Assembly (NCBI GenBank): GCA_028871815.1
Contig: JAGWMJ010000017.1
Span: 1-43,768, forward strand
Origin: Armatimonadota bacterium
Lineage (GTDB): Bacteria > Armatimonadota > Chthonomonadetes > Chthonomonadales > Chthonomonadaceae
Reading direction: 5' to 3'
Length of the DNA stretch: 43,768 nt
Shown: piece after piece, positions 8,635 through 16,770 of the stretch
How positions within the stretch are numbered: position 1 is the first letter of the stretch
Layout of the letters: every line of letters starts with the position of its first letter
Notes under the pieces: generated by a model
Told to the model about the DNA's origin: nothing
What the model saw: only the letters and a program-made list of their open reading frames with translations
The model's database searches: none
Translations under genes and position numbers: made by a program

Positions 8635-9746
8635 TATGGGGCCAACTTCCAGTGCTCATCGTGACCGATGCGTCGCGCCATCGTCTCCGCCATGATGGCG
8701 TCGGTTTTCACCGACGGATGCCAGTCCGAACCGTAACCGTTCTTCGCATCCTGCGTAGCGAATTCCAGCACCGCAACGCGCCGGTTTCCCGCCGCGTGTT
8801 CATCCGCGACGATCTTCCCGAGATAGGCGATCAGAGTGGTGAGGGCGTTCTTTCCGGGCGGATACGCGTCCGACATCATTGGGCCGGAGGCGCAGTAGAT
8901 GCGGGCGGCAGGATAGTGGCGAAGCAGCCGCGCGATAAACGACTCATATGCGCCGGTCCACGCGGCCTCATCCGGAATACCGGCGCCAAAGTCGTTAGTG
9001 GCCAGATTGATCACAATGGCGCTCGGCGTCCAGCGCGAATAGTCCCACCTGCTGGCCGCATCCTGGGGCAGCGTGCGGTTGTAGATCTCCGGGATCGTGT
9101 TGTCGGGCCAGAGCTTTCGGCCGGACCACGCGACGCAGGTATAGTTGGCGCCGAGCAGGCGCGCAGCCACTGCGCCATAACTGAGGTAGGCATCCTCGGT
9201 ATCCACCGAAAAGTGCTGGTACTGATCTTTGCCAAGGTTGCCATAGCCGCAGCTGATGGAGTCACCGATCACCTCCACATTCCGCGCGGAGGGCCGCGGA
9301 AGCGGCAGGAGCCGCCCGCTGGCGGATAGTTCGATCGCGGTGATCTGCGTGGTGCCCACAAACGCTTCCGTGCGCTTTACAAGGCTTACCGTATGCGCGC
9401 CGCTTCTGAGATCGGCAGCTACCGGCTGCATCGATCCTCCCGGCGTAAGCCGAAGCACCGCCGTTGGAACGCCGTCGACGACCACCTGCCACTCATCATT
9501 GCCCGATTCGTTGAAGGCGATGCTGGCCGCTGAGCCACGGAATCGAAACTGCATCTCCGACGCCGGCCAGGCGCATCGAGGGCCGTGCGGATCGCTGACG
9601 TCCCAGCGGCCGATCGTTCGCACCAGTCTGTTCGACGGCGCAACCGAAACAGGTAGAGCGGTTTGCTGCGCGCCGGCGAGAGCTGCGCAGAACACGCACA
9701 CGAGCGATAGGGTTACAAAAGCGGTTCGCACGGTATCTGGCTCCAT
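8634..9746 (-). CDS. Exported CE2-like SGNH carbohydrate esterase
   Basis: The 370-residue protein has a signal peptide (hydrophobic core about residues 8-25, cleavage near AGAQQ). An N-terminal beta-sandwich follows (about 40-145, with FRFRGSAASIAF), then an SGNH hydrolase domain. Catalytic Ser163 lies in VIGDSISCGYG, block III Asn in NLATNDFG, and the Asp/His pair at D340 and H342 in SDWHPS. This two-domain plan matches carbohydrate esterase family 2, which removes acetyl groups from xylan or other glycans outside the cytoplasm. It shares a 191-bp intergenic region with the divergent LacI gene, so it is the likely target of that regulator. Confidence 0.82.
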   Translation of the reverse strand: MEPDTVRTAFVTLSLVCVFCAALAGAQQTALPVSVAPSNRLVRTIGRWDVSDPHGPRCAWPASEMQFRFRGSAASIAFNESGNDEWQVVVDGVPTAVLRLTPGGSMQPVAADLRSGAHTVSLVKRTEAFVGTTQITAIELSASGRLLPLPRPSARNVEVIGDSISCGYGNLGKDQYQHFSVDTEDAYLSYGAVAARLLGANYTCVAWSGRKLWPDNTIPEIYNRTLPQDAASRWDYSRWTPSAIVINLATNDFGAGIPDEAAWTGAYESFIARLLRHYPAARIYCASGPMMSDAYPPGKNALTTLIAYLGKIVADEHAAGNRRVAVLEFATQDAKNGYGSDWHPSVKTDAIMAETMARRIGHDEHWKLAP

Positions 9747-9838
9747 TCCAAACGGCGCTCGGCCACCCTACGTTCGGCGCCGGCGGCCGTTTCCCTGCGT
9801 CAGGCTGCCGTCGATGGCGCTGGTGGCGCGGTCGCAGC

Positions 9839-9866
9839 TTTACTTTCGGCGTTGGTGTGATATACT
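9839..9866 (+). promoter_or_regulatory. Promoter of lacI-family gene
   Basis: An extended -10 element, TG-A-TATACT, lies at 9858-9866. TTTACT at 9839-9844 gives a 4/6 match to the -35 consensus with a 16-bp spacer. The predicted start of transcription, near 9873, is about 65 nt before the GTG start codon and just upstream of the palindrome at 9878-9895. Confidence 0.45.
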
Positions 9867-9877
9867 GTACCGTAGAG

Positions 9878-9895
9878 TGATAGAACGTTTGATCA
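9878..9895. promoter_or_regulatory. Candidate LacI-family operator
   Basis: TGATAGAACGTTTGATCA is an 18-bp inverted repeat with 14 of 18 positions symmetrical (TGATnnAACGTTnnATCA). It has the central CG typical of LacI/GalR-family operators. It sits just after the predicted -10 of the lacI-type gene and in the intergenic region shared with the divergent esterase gene. Binding there could repress both. Confidence 0.55.
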
Positions 9896-9937
9896 ACCCC
9901 GTGCGCAGCTGGACTAGAAGGCAAGGCAGGGCTTAAA

Positions 9938-10981
9938 GTGGCTCGAATTACGCTTCGCGACGTGGCCAACGCAGCCGGCACGTCGGTGTCGGCCGTCTCC
10001 GCGGTTGTCAACGCCAATCCGCGCCACAACATCCGCGTGAGCACGGCCACGCGCGACCGGATCCAGAAGGCGGCGGCGGCGCTGGACTACTCGCCAAACC
10101 TGCTTGCCCGCAGCCTGGTCACCCGGAAAACGGGAGTCCTCGGCCTTGTTTTTCCCTACGCGCACGCATACACGGAAAACAACCCGTTCTTTTCGGAGGT
10201 GCTTTCGGGCGTGTTTCAGGCCGTTATCGCCGCCGGCTACAACGTGATGCTGCATACCGGCATCGGTGATGACTGGGACGCAGCCGACGAAAATACGCAG
10301 CCGGATCCCCGCACTGATGGCTTGATCCTGGTGCTGCCACGTACCGAGAGCCTAATCGCAGAGCGGTGCATCAAGCAGCGCATACCCTTCGTTTCTTTGG
10401 TGTGCCGGCCGGGTTGGCCCGATGGCTACGTCATCAATGCCGATGAGTTTCACGGAGGCTGGCTGGCAGTGCGACACCTTACCGAGCTGGGGCACAAGCG
10501 AATCGCGCATTTCACCGGCAATCCCAGGATCGCCACCAGCGCACCCCGGTTAGAGGGCTATCTCGCCGCGCTTGGCGCTGCCGGGCTGGAAGCCGACGAA
10601 CAGCTCATCGTTCCCTCCAACTTCAACGGACAGGCCGGCTACGAAGCCATGTGCCATGTGCTGGCGCTCCCCAAATCGAACTGGCCGACCGCGATTTTCG
10701 CGGCGAATGACCTGTGTGCTGAAGGCGCCCTCCGAGCGATTACGGAGCAAGGGCTGAGCGTCCCGCATGACTTTTCTCTGGTGGGTTACGACGACACCTG
10801 GTTCGGCGCAATGCTGCAGCCCTCACTGACAAGTGTACATATGCCCATCGCCGAGATGGGCGCCCACGGTGTTTCCATGCTGATAGAACTCCTGGAAGGC
10901 CGCGGTGTTCCGAATCCGCAGCCCGTTTTGCCGGTGCACCTTACCGTGCGCCAATCCAGCGGCCCGCCGGCGCGCCGCTAA
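9938..10981 (+). CDS. LacI-family transcriptional repressor
   Basis: The 347-residue regulator has an N-terminal LacI helix-turn-helix (ITLRDVANAAGTSVSAVSAVVN, residues 4-25). The hinge (YSPNLLARSLVTRKTG) comes next, then a periplasmic-binding-protein-like effector domain with GLVFPYAHAY and the typical C-terminal VGYDDTWFGAMLQPSLTSVHMP. The segment NPRHNIRVSTATRDRI between recognition helix and hinge is longer than in E. coli LacI. The start is GTG 9938. Substrate is unknown, but the divergent CE2-like esterase suggests a plant-glycan-derived sugar. Autorepression is suggested by the palindrome at 9878-9895. Confidence 0.9.
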   Translation: MARITLRDVANAAGTSVSAVSAVVNANPRHNIRVSTATRDRIQKAAAALDYSPNLLARSLVTRKTGVLGLVFPYAHAYTENNPFFSEVLSGVFQAVIAAGYNVMLHTGIGDDWDAADENTQPDPRTDGLILVLPRTESLIAERCIKQRIPFVSLVCRPGWPDGYVINADEFHGGWLAVRHLTELGHKRIAHFTGNPRIATSAPRLEGYLAALGAAGLEADEQLIVPSNFNGQAGYEAMCHVLALPKSNWPTAIFAANDLCAEGALRAITEQGLSVPHDFSLVGYDDTWFGAMLQPSLTSVHMPIAEMGAHGVSMLIELLEGRGVPNPQPVLPVHLTVRQSSGPPARR

Positions 10982-11365
10982 AGAACAAAAGTCGAACGCG
11001 CACTCAGCGTGTCTCGAACGATGAGTGCAGTCACACGCATCGAATTACAGGTTGTTATAGCTATTATCGTGCCGATATTCGCCGTCGACGCCTAGGCTGG
11101 GAGCAGCCGGCGCTGCGTTCAGCCGAATATCAGGAACACGCAGATCTACGGTTGGCCAGACAACACCGTCAAGGGCACAGGGCAGGCCCGGCGCACCCGG
11201 TACCTCTCCGGCGTCCAGAACAGGCAGGTAGCCGCGCCGGAGACTGCAATCGAGCGCCGCCGCTGCGGCCACCGTGCAGGAGGATTTCCCCGCAGCGCGT
11301 CGCACTGTAAACGAAACGGTGCGGCTCGTATTGCCCGGCTTTCGGACGGTTCTCGCAAGCAGCTT
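10982..11365. other. Intergenic region after lacI-type gene
   Basis: A weak 7-bp stem (GCACTCA and TGAGTGC, loop about 15) lies just after the regulator gene and could be a poor terminator. A minus-strand frame (11045-11479) runs through the region and into the first codons of the next gene. It has no recognised domain and I do not support it as a gene. No clear promoter is visible. Confidence 0.35.
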
Positions 11366-12700
11366 ATGATCACTCCCTCCACACATCGCATCGTGCGATT
11401 CTCCACTCTGGCGGCAATGCTTGGCGTCGGCATGGTGAGCATCGGCGGTGCCGCGGCTGGCGCGAAGACTTCGCATCATCCGTCGCCACCGCGCCCGGTG
11501 CCCGACACGGAACGTGTTCTTGTGGTGGAAAACGCCTCCAGCCCGGCCTCAGTGACCATCGCAAACGACTATATGCTTCGCCGGCACGTCCACAATATCG
11601 TCAAGATTCAATGTGCCGATTCGGCAGTTTCGGCTGCGAACGAAACCACCACGTGGAAGGTATTCGAGACCGCAATCCTCGGTCCCGTGGTTGACTTCGT
11701 GGAAGCTCACCCGGCAATCGATTTCATTGTGCTCACAAAGGGCGTACCGATCCGAATCGCCGATGCTCCGGGCATGGGCCTTCATAACACCACGCCATCG
11801 GTAGATAGCACTCTGGCCGCAATCGGCTACGACTCCAATCCGGCAGCGGAGCGGTTTCATATCAACGACAGCGGCTTTACCGGTACTGGTTGGGCAAACC
11901 GGTTCTGGCGGTCGGAGGTTCCATTTTCGCACGCGCGTTTCGGCGGCTATCTGGTTACGCGGCTCGATGGGTACACGGTAGCGGACGCCATCGCGCTGAC
12001 CACGCGGTCGCTGGAGGCAACCCGCCCACCCACGGGCGATATTCTGCTCGACACGAACCCGGGAACCGGCTATGTGCTGATCAATGATCAACCCCTGGGT
12101 ATATTCGACGCGGCAAAGCCCGGCGATCCCACCCGGACACTTCCGGACATCACCTACAACAACTACAATACCGACATGGTGAAGGCGGCGATGATGCTGG
12201 AATCGCGGCATGTGCCGGTGGAACTCGATCTGAGGCCGAAGTTCGTGGGCAATCGCCAGGACCTGGCCGGCTATGCATCCTGGGGCAGCAACGACGGCAA
12301 CTTCGATCCAAAAGCGTACCACTCGCTGACGTTTGCACCGGGCGCTATCGGCGACACCGCCGTCTCAACCAGCGGCCGAACGTTTCTGCCAACCACGGGC
12401 GGTCAGTCGCTGGTGGCCGACCTGATTGCGCAGGGAATAACCGGTGTAAAGGGCTACAGCGATGAACCCCTTCTGAGCGCGATTTCCAGTCCATCCGTGC
12501 TCTTCAAGCGGTATACCGAAGGCTGGACGCTGGCGGAGAGTTTTTACGCCGCATCACGGTTTCTCGGGTGGGAGGATATCGTGCTGGGCGATCCCATCTG
12601 CCGTCCGTATGCAAGGCGCATGCCGGCCGAAGCGCCCACGGCGCCCCACACGAGCAGGCACGCGCCGGCGCGGAGGCGGGCGGTCAAACATCGGCCTTGA
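11366..12700 (+). CDS. TIGR03790-family exported protein
   Basis: The 444-residue protein has an N-terminal signal-like hydrophobic stretch (about residues 12-32). It then shows the pattern I associate with the TIGR03790 family: RVLVVENASSPASVTIANDYMLRRHV, then IDFIVLTKGVPIRI, DTNPGTGYVLIND, and a C-terminal WTLAESFYAASRFLGWEDIVLGDPICRPY. The family is found in environmental bacteria and is of unknown function; members are secreted and end with the GDP-x-C-x-P motif seen here. The C-terminal 30 residues are Arg-, Pro- and His-rich and probably disordered. It lies 384 bp after the LacI gene with its own start and weak ribosome binding, so joint regulation is unproven. Confidence 0.75.
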   Translation: MITPSTHRIVRFSTLAAMLGVGMVSIGGAAAGAKTSHHPSPPRPVPDTERVLVVENASSPASVTIANDYMLRRHVHNIVKIQCADSAVSAANETTTWKVFETAILGPVVDFVEAHPAIDFIVLTKGVPIRIADAPGMGLHNTTPSVDSTLAAIGYDSNPAAERFHINDSGFTGTGWANRFWRSEVPFSHARFGGYLVTRLDGYTVADAIALTTRSLEATRPPTGDILLDTNPGTGYVLINDQPLGIFDAAKPGDPTRTLPDITYNNYNTDMVKAAMMLESRHVPVELDLRPKFVGNRQDLAGYASWGSNDGNFDPKAYHSLTFAPGAIGDTAVSTSGRTFLPTTGGQSLVADLIAQGITGVKGYSDEPLLSAISSPSVLFKRYTEGWTLAESFYAASRFLGWEDIVLGDPICRPYARRMPAEAPTAPHTSRHAPARRRAVKHRP

Positions 12701-12734
12701 GCCCTGTGAATGAGGTGATACGGGAGGTCATAAC

Positions 12735-13238
12735 ATGACGGAAGCCTGCCCCGGATGTGCGGCCCCGATGAAGCAGGAGACCTTTCACGGCGCCGTTATC
12801 AATGTGTGCGGCGCGTGCGAAGGCATCTGGTTTGAAGGTGGCGAGCTCAGGGACCTGCTGGAGCAGGATCCGCACGTGTTCACCGATCTGGCCGCTGCCG
12901 AGGCACAGCCGGGCGGCGCGGTGAAGAAGGCGCCTTCCACGCTCACCTGCCCGCAGTGCGTGGTCCCGCTCGAGGCACAGCACTATCTGGTTACCTCGCC
13001 GGTGATCATCCATGGCTGCCCGCAGTGCGGCGGCCTCTGGGTGCCCGCCGATGAGTTGGTGAAGATGCAGCAGACGCTGGATGCGAGCCGCCAGCCACTG
13101 ACTCCGCAGGAGGATGCCGCGATCTCGATGGCCGCGATGACGGCAAAGCATGAGGCGTTCATGGCGCGCCAGCAGAGCCTGACGCAGTTGTTCACCCGGC
13201 TGGATCGGTACTATTCGGGATGGTGGGGATTGATCTAG
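12735..13238 (+). CDS. Double zinc-ribbon protein (zf-TFIIB-like)
   Basis: The 167-residue cytosolic protein has two copies of a four-cysteine ribbon. The first has CPGC (residues 5-8) and CGAC, the second CPQC and CPQC. Each ribbon is followed by an IWF/LWV-x-GEL or ADEL helix typical of the zf-TFIIB family. The linker is Ala/Gly rich and the C-terminal 60 residues look helical. Family members are small zinc proteins of unknown function. A good GGAGGT site lies upstream. An alkylation repair gene follows 76 bp downstream, perhaps after a terminator. Confidence 0.75.
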   Translation: MTEACPGCAAPMKQETFHGAVINVCGACEGIWFEGGELRDLLEQDPHVFTDLAAAEAQPGGAVKKAPSTLTCPQCVVPLEAQHYLVTSPVIIHGCPQCGGLWVPADELVKMQQTLDASRQPLTPQEDAAISMAAMTAKHEAFMARQQSLTQLFTRLDRYYSGWWGLI

Positions 13239-13251
13239 GCCGCGCGCGGCC
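13238..13251. terminator. GC palindrome after zinc-ribbon gene
   Basis: GGCCGCGCGCGGCC is a perfect 14-bp palindrome overlapping the stop codon, followed by ATTTCT. It may fold as a short hairpin and act as a weak terminator. The lack of a T run makes this uncertain. Confidence 0.25.
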
Positions 13252-13302
13252 ATTTCTGGACTAAGAGTCCGAAAACGGCGAGCATTCTGCCCGCGGACGC
13301 TG

Positions 13303-13308
13303 TAGAAT
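13303..13308 (+). promoter_or_regulatory. TAGAAT box before Ada-AlkA gene
   Basis: TAGAAT ends 6 nt before the ATG at 13315, with no Shine-Dalgarno sequence between. This fits a -10 element for a leaderless message. No good -35 hexamer is visible, so the site could also be activator dependent, as expected for an Ada-controlled gene. Confidence 0.35.
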
Positions 13309-13314
13309 GGCGTC

Positions 13315-14745
13315 ATGACGCTGGATGCCGACACCTGTTTCCGCGCGGCTGCCGCCCGCGACGCGCGCTTCGACGGCCTGTTCTTTATCGGTGTGCACAG
13401 CACCGGTATCTACTGCCGCCCGATCTGCCCGGCCCCTCCCGCCCTTCGCAGGAACTGTACGATCTACCCGAGCGCGGCCGCGGCGGAGCGGGATCACCTC
13501 CGACCCTGTCTGCGCTGCCGGCCCGAGCTTGCCCCGGGCTGCGCCCGCATCGACTCGGCGCCGCGCCTCGCGGCGGATTCCGTCAGCCTCATTGAGGACG
13601 GGGCGCTTTCCGAGCTGAACGTGCGGCAGCTGGCTGCCCGCCTGGGCGTGTCCGAACGCCATTTGCGGCGGGTTGTGCGCACGGAGTTTGGAGTATCTCC
13701 CGTCGAGCTTGCCCAGACCCATCGCCTGCTTACCGCAAAGCGACTTCTCACCGACACCGCCCTTCCGTTATCGGAAGTGGCGTTTGCCAGCGGCTTCGCG
13801 AGCCTGCGGCGGTTTAACGCGCTCTTTGCCGAGCGATACCGTCTCGCACCGGGAGAGCTGCGCCGATCACGTGCCGCCGCCATGGCGCCGCCGAGCCTGA
13901 CGTGTGACCTGGCATACCGGCCGCCACTCGACTGGCAGTCGCTGCTTGGCTGGATGAGGCGCCGCGCGATTGCCGGCGTGGAGGTGGTTTCAGCCGCCCG
14001 GTACGAGCGAACCCTGCGCCACGGGCCACATTCAGGCTGGCTGACCGTGGAACATCTGCCCGAGCGGCACCTCATCCGGGCGCAACTGTCCGCTTCGCTG
14101 GCGCCGGCGCTGGTTGCCATAACGGCACAGATCAAGCGCGCGTTCGACGTTGGCGCCAACCCGGCGGCAATCTCCGAAACGCTGGGCCGGCTGGCGGCGC
14201 CGCATCCGGGTCTCCGGATACCGGGAGCCTTCGACGGCTTCGAGACCTCCGTGCGCGCGATCCTGGGGCAGCAGGTCTCTGTGCCTGCCGCTTCAACGTT
14301 GATGAATCGCACCGTGTGCGCGTTCGGAACCGGAATTGAGACCGGCAGGGCCGGACTGGAGTGGCTCACGCCGAAGGCAGATGCCGTGGCGGCCGCGCCG
14401 CAGGAGCAGCTGCACGCTCTGGGGATAACGCCCGCCCGCGCGCGATGCATCCAGTCGCTCGCCCGGGCCGCGGCCAGCGGCGCCGTCGACCTCTCGCCTG
14501 GCGGTGACGTGGAACGAAAGATCGCCGGCCTGATGCAGCTCTCCGGCATCGGGGCGTGGACGGCGAACACGATCGCCATGCGTGTTTATGGGTGGCCCGA
14601 CGCCTTCCCGCACACCGATCTTGGTATCACCAAAGCGCTTGGCACGCGCAATCCGGCCGAGGTTCTGCGGACCGCGGAGACCTGGCGCCCCTGGAGGGCT
14701 TACGCCGCGATGCATCTCTGGAAATCGCAGGAGGTGGTGCGTTGA
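13315..14745 (+). CDS. Ada sensor-AraC HTH-AlkA glycosylase fusion
   Basis: The 476-residue protein joins three modules. Residues 1-85 are an Ada-type zinc domain with Cys34, Cys38, Cys65 and Cys68; in Ada, Cys38 takes a methyl group from DNA phosphotriesters. Residues 90-190 form an AraC-type double helix-turn-helix (LNVRQLAARLGVSERHLRRVV and LSEVAFASGFASLRRFNALF). Residues 195-476 are an AlkA-like 3-methyladenine glycosylase, with the helix-hairpin-helix GIGAWTANTIAMR and the catalytic Asp435 in FPHTDLGI. It can sense methylation, switch on genes and excise damaged bases. No alkyltransferase domain is fused; that job falls to the next gene, which overlaps its stop. Confidence 0.9.
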   Translation: MTLDADTCFRAAAARDARFDGLFFIGVHSTGIYCRPICPAPPALRRNCTIYPSAAAAERDHLRPCLRCRPELAPGCARIDSAPRLAADSVSLIEDGALSELNVRQLAARLGVSERHLRRVVRTEFGVSPVELAQTHRLLTAKRLLTDTALPLSEVAFASGFASLRRFNALFAERYRLAPGELRRSRAAAMAPPSLTCDLAYRPPLDWQSLLGWMRRRAIAGVEVVSAARYERTLRHGPHSGWLTVEHLPERHLIRAQLSASLAPALVAITAQIKRAFDVGANPAAISETLGRLAAPHPGLRIPGAFDGFETSVRAILGQQVSVPAASTLMNRTVCAFGTGIETGRAGLEWLTPKADAVAAAPQEQLHALGITPARARCIQSLARAAASGAVDLSPGGDVERKIAGLMQLSGIGAWTANTIAMRVYGWPDAFPHTDLGITKALGTRNPAEVLRTAETWRPWRAYAAMHLWKSQEVVR

Positions 14746-15278
14746 CCTGGTTTTGCACTCTGCCGAGTCCCATTGGCGAGCTGACTGTGACGTCCGATGG
14801 CGAAGCGCTGACGGGCCTCTACCTGCCGCAATGCCGGTACGGTCCCGCCAACACAGATGGCTGGAAACGCGATGAAGCCGCCCGCCCGTTTGACGACGTA
14901 GCGAAGCAGTTGGATGCGTGGTTCGCCGGACGGCTTACCGAGTTTCATCTGAACCTCCGCCCGGCCGGCACGCCGTTTCAGCAGGAGGTTTGGCGCTGCC
15001 TGTGCTCCATTCCATACGGCGCCACGGCAACCTACGGAGAGGTTGCCGGGTTGACGGGACGACCCAGCGCCTCGCGGGCCGTTGGGCTTGCAAACGCCCG
15101 CAATCCGATTGCGCTGGTTGTTCCATGCCACCGCGTCATCGGTTCCGGTGGCCGGCTCACGGGCTACGGTGGCGGCCTGCCGCTGAAGCAGGCGCTTATC
15201 CAATTCGAGGCCGAAGTGCGCATGTATGGCCCTACGCAGTTTGCGTGCCGTTGGCCAAACCTGACGGCGGAGACATGA
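14742..15278 (+). CDS. ogt: Methylated-DNA-protein cysteine methyltransferase
   Basis: The 178-residue protein has the O6-alkylguanine-DNA alkyltransferase active site ALVVPCHRVI with acceptor Cys129, the helix-turn-helix YGEVAGLTGRPSASRAVG, and GYGGGLPLKQALI. It transfers the alkyl group from O6-alkylguanine to itself and is used once. I chose the TTG at 14742 because GCAGGAGGT lies just upstream and the start overlaps the stop of the AlkA fusion (TTGA), a sign of translational coupling. A longer frame starting inside the previous gene is not needed. The C-terminal 20 residues run to the edge of the REP array. Confidence 0.9.
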   Translation: MTWFCTLPSPIGELTVTSDGEALTGLYLPQCRYGPANTDGWKRDEAARPFDDVAKQLDAWFAGRLTEFHLNLRPAGTPFQQEVWRCLCSIPYGATATYGEVAGLTGRPSASRAVGLANARNPIALVVPCHRVIGSGGRLTGYGGGLPLKQALIQFEAEVRMYGPTQFACRWPNLTAET

Positions 15279-15287
15279 CCTCGCAAG

Positions 15288-15979
15288 CCGGTTCCACCTC
15301 ACCGTCCCCCATCATCAACGCATCGACCATCATCACTGGGAGCGCGGATACTTGAATCCGCATCTGGCCGACGTTATGCTTCACCATAAGCTCCCGCCTC
15401 CGTCCTGACGCAGCGGTATTTTCAGATGCGGATTCAAGTATCCGCGCTCCCGGTATCGCCGTGCACATCTCGACGGCAGCGTAAGGTTCCCCCTCACCGT
15501 CCCCTGTCACAAACCCTTCGACCGTCATCACTGGGAGCGCGGATACTTGAATCCGCATCTGGCCGACGTTACGCTTCACCACAACCTCCCGCTGCGGCAC
15601 GTTCTGCCTCAACCCGTAGGCAGCGGCATTTTCAGCTGCGGATTCAAGTATCCGCGCTCCCGGTATCGCCGTGCACATCTCGACGGCAGCGTAAGGTTCG
15701 ACCTCACCGTCCCCAATCATCAACGCATCGACGATCATCACTGGGAGCGCGGATACTTGAATCCGCATCCGGCCGACGTTACGCTTCACCATGAACTCCC
15801 GCTGCGTCACCTTCCGCCTCAACCCATAGTCAGCGGTATTTTCAGCTGCGGATTCAAGTATCCGCGGTCCCAGTATCGCCGTGCACATCTCGACGGCGGC
15901 GTAAGGTTCCACCTCACCGTCCCCTGTCATCAACGCATCGACGATCATCACCGGGAGCGCGGATACTTGAATCCGCATC
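15288..15979. repeat. REP array, left part (BIME-like)
   Basis: The array consists of 24-nt palindromic elements: GGGAGC followed by GCGGAT, loop ACTTGA and ATCCGC. Forward copies start at 15338, 15533, 15743 and 15953. Inverted copies start at 15428, 15638 and 15848; the last has GGTCCC instead of GCTCCC. Each forward/inverted pair encloses about 66-81 bp, and pairs are joined by a conserved spacer containing CCTCACCGTCCCC and CATCAACGCATCGA. The GGAG tetranucleotide plus hairpin is the form of REP elements mobilised by RAYT transposases. The array starts 10 bp after the ogt stop codon. Open frames through it (repeated MRIQVSALPV) are by-products. Confidence 0.9.
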
Positions 15980-16037
15980 CGAATTACCTTGAGCTTCGTC
16001 GTTAACTCGTGTGTCGGCTTACGTAAGTGTTTGTAGG

Positions 16038-16655
16038 TTACGGCACCGGGGTATCACGAGGGTAACTTTGTTCGGCATGCAGGCGCGCGCAGCTGCCGAA
16101 CGGCCACTCCTCCGGCACGCAGCATAGGCCGGCCTTCACTGGGTTACGATCAATGTAGGCGATCGTACTCGCCATGTGCCGTTCGTCACGGATGAATCGG
16201 TCGAAATAGTCCGGTGCCCAGATTGAGCCAGAGCGCTCGAGCACAGCGTTGATGGAGCGCGCCGAGGCTACCTTCCAGGCGCGAATTATCGTCGAGAGGC
16301 TTACCTCTGGCATTGGAGTGATCAGCGCATGTATGTGGTTTGGCATTACGACCCAAGCGTGCAGGTGGTAGCGAACCGCGTCGTACTGCAGTAGCCCGCA
16401 CTCAACAATCCTGGCGAGCGCCGGGTCTGAGAGCAGGGCCGATCCGCAGTTGGCGTCTGCATATGCCTCGATGTTGCGCGCCACAAGGTTTCTAGGGCCC
16501 GACGGATTGGCGGCGGCTGCCTCTTTCCATTGTTCGATCAGTGAGGTCGGTACGGTGCCGTACAGCCGGTAAGTGATGAATTGCGCCACGGCTCCGCCGT
16601 CAAAGTGTGGCAAGTAGCCGCGGGACGTCCAGCCACGCACATGGTCCGGTGACAT
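16038..16655 (-). CDS. REP-associated tyrosine transposase (RAYT)
   Basis: This 205-residue transposase belongs to the Y1/HUH superfamily of IS200-like enzymes, RAYT branch. It has the HUH motif in VMPNHIHALI, the typical WAPDYFDRFIRDERH block, and YIDRNPVKAGL near the C-terminus. RAYTs nick single-stranded REP hairpins through a catalytic tyrosine. The gene sits inside the REP array with a forward REP at 15953-15976 on one side and a truncated inverted copy at 16771 on the other. The reading frame is full length without disruption. TATAAT lies 8 nt before the ATG and there is no ribosome binding site, so translation may be leaderless. Confidence 0.92.
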   Translation of the reverse strand: MSPDHVRGWTSRGYLPHFDGGAVAQFITYRLYGTVPTSLIEQWKEAAAANPSGPRNLVARNIEAYADANCGSALLSDPALARIVECGLLQYDAVRYHLHAWVVMPNHIHALITPMPEVSLSTIIRAWKVASARSINAVLERSGSIWAPDYFDRFIRDERHMASTIAYIDRNPVKAGLCCVPEEWPFGSCARLHAEQSYPRDTPVP

Positions 16656-16663
16656 AACATGCG

Positions 16664-16669
16664 ATTATA
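16664..16669 (-). promoter_or_regulatory. TATAAT box of RAYT gene
   Basis: On the minus strand a perfect TATAAT ends 8 nt before the ATG at 16655. The predicted transcript would start about 2 nt before the codon. No -35 match is found at 16-18 bp. Confidence 0.4.
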
Positions 16670-16770
16670 GTCGAAAAGCAACTGCAGGCACCAGCCAGTG
16701 CCTCACCGCTAACGGCCGTCCGCGCGAATAGGTACCTGACAGCCAGCCGACCATGCTGCCGCACCCGCTA

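Noticed and set aside
11045-11479. 144-residue frame on the minus strand
   Set aside because: It overlaps the start of the TIGR03790 gene, shows no recognised domain and has no ribosome binding site.
15232-15978. Repeat-coded open frame of 248 residues on the minus strand (MRIQVSALPV units)
   Set aside because: It exists only because left units are 195 or 210 bp, multiples of three. On the right side units are 194, 212 and 209 bp and the frame is lost. Similar frames are open on the other strand.
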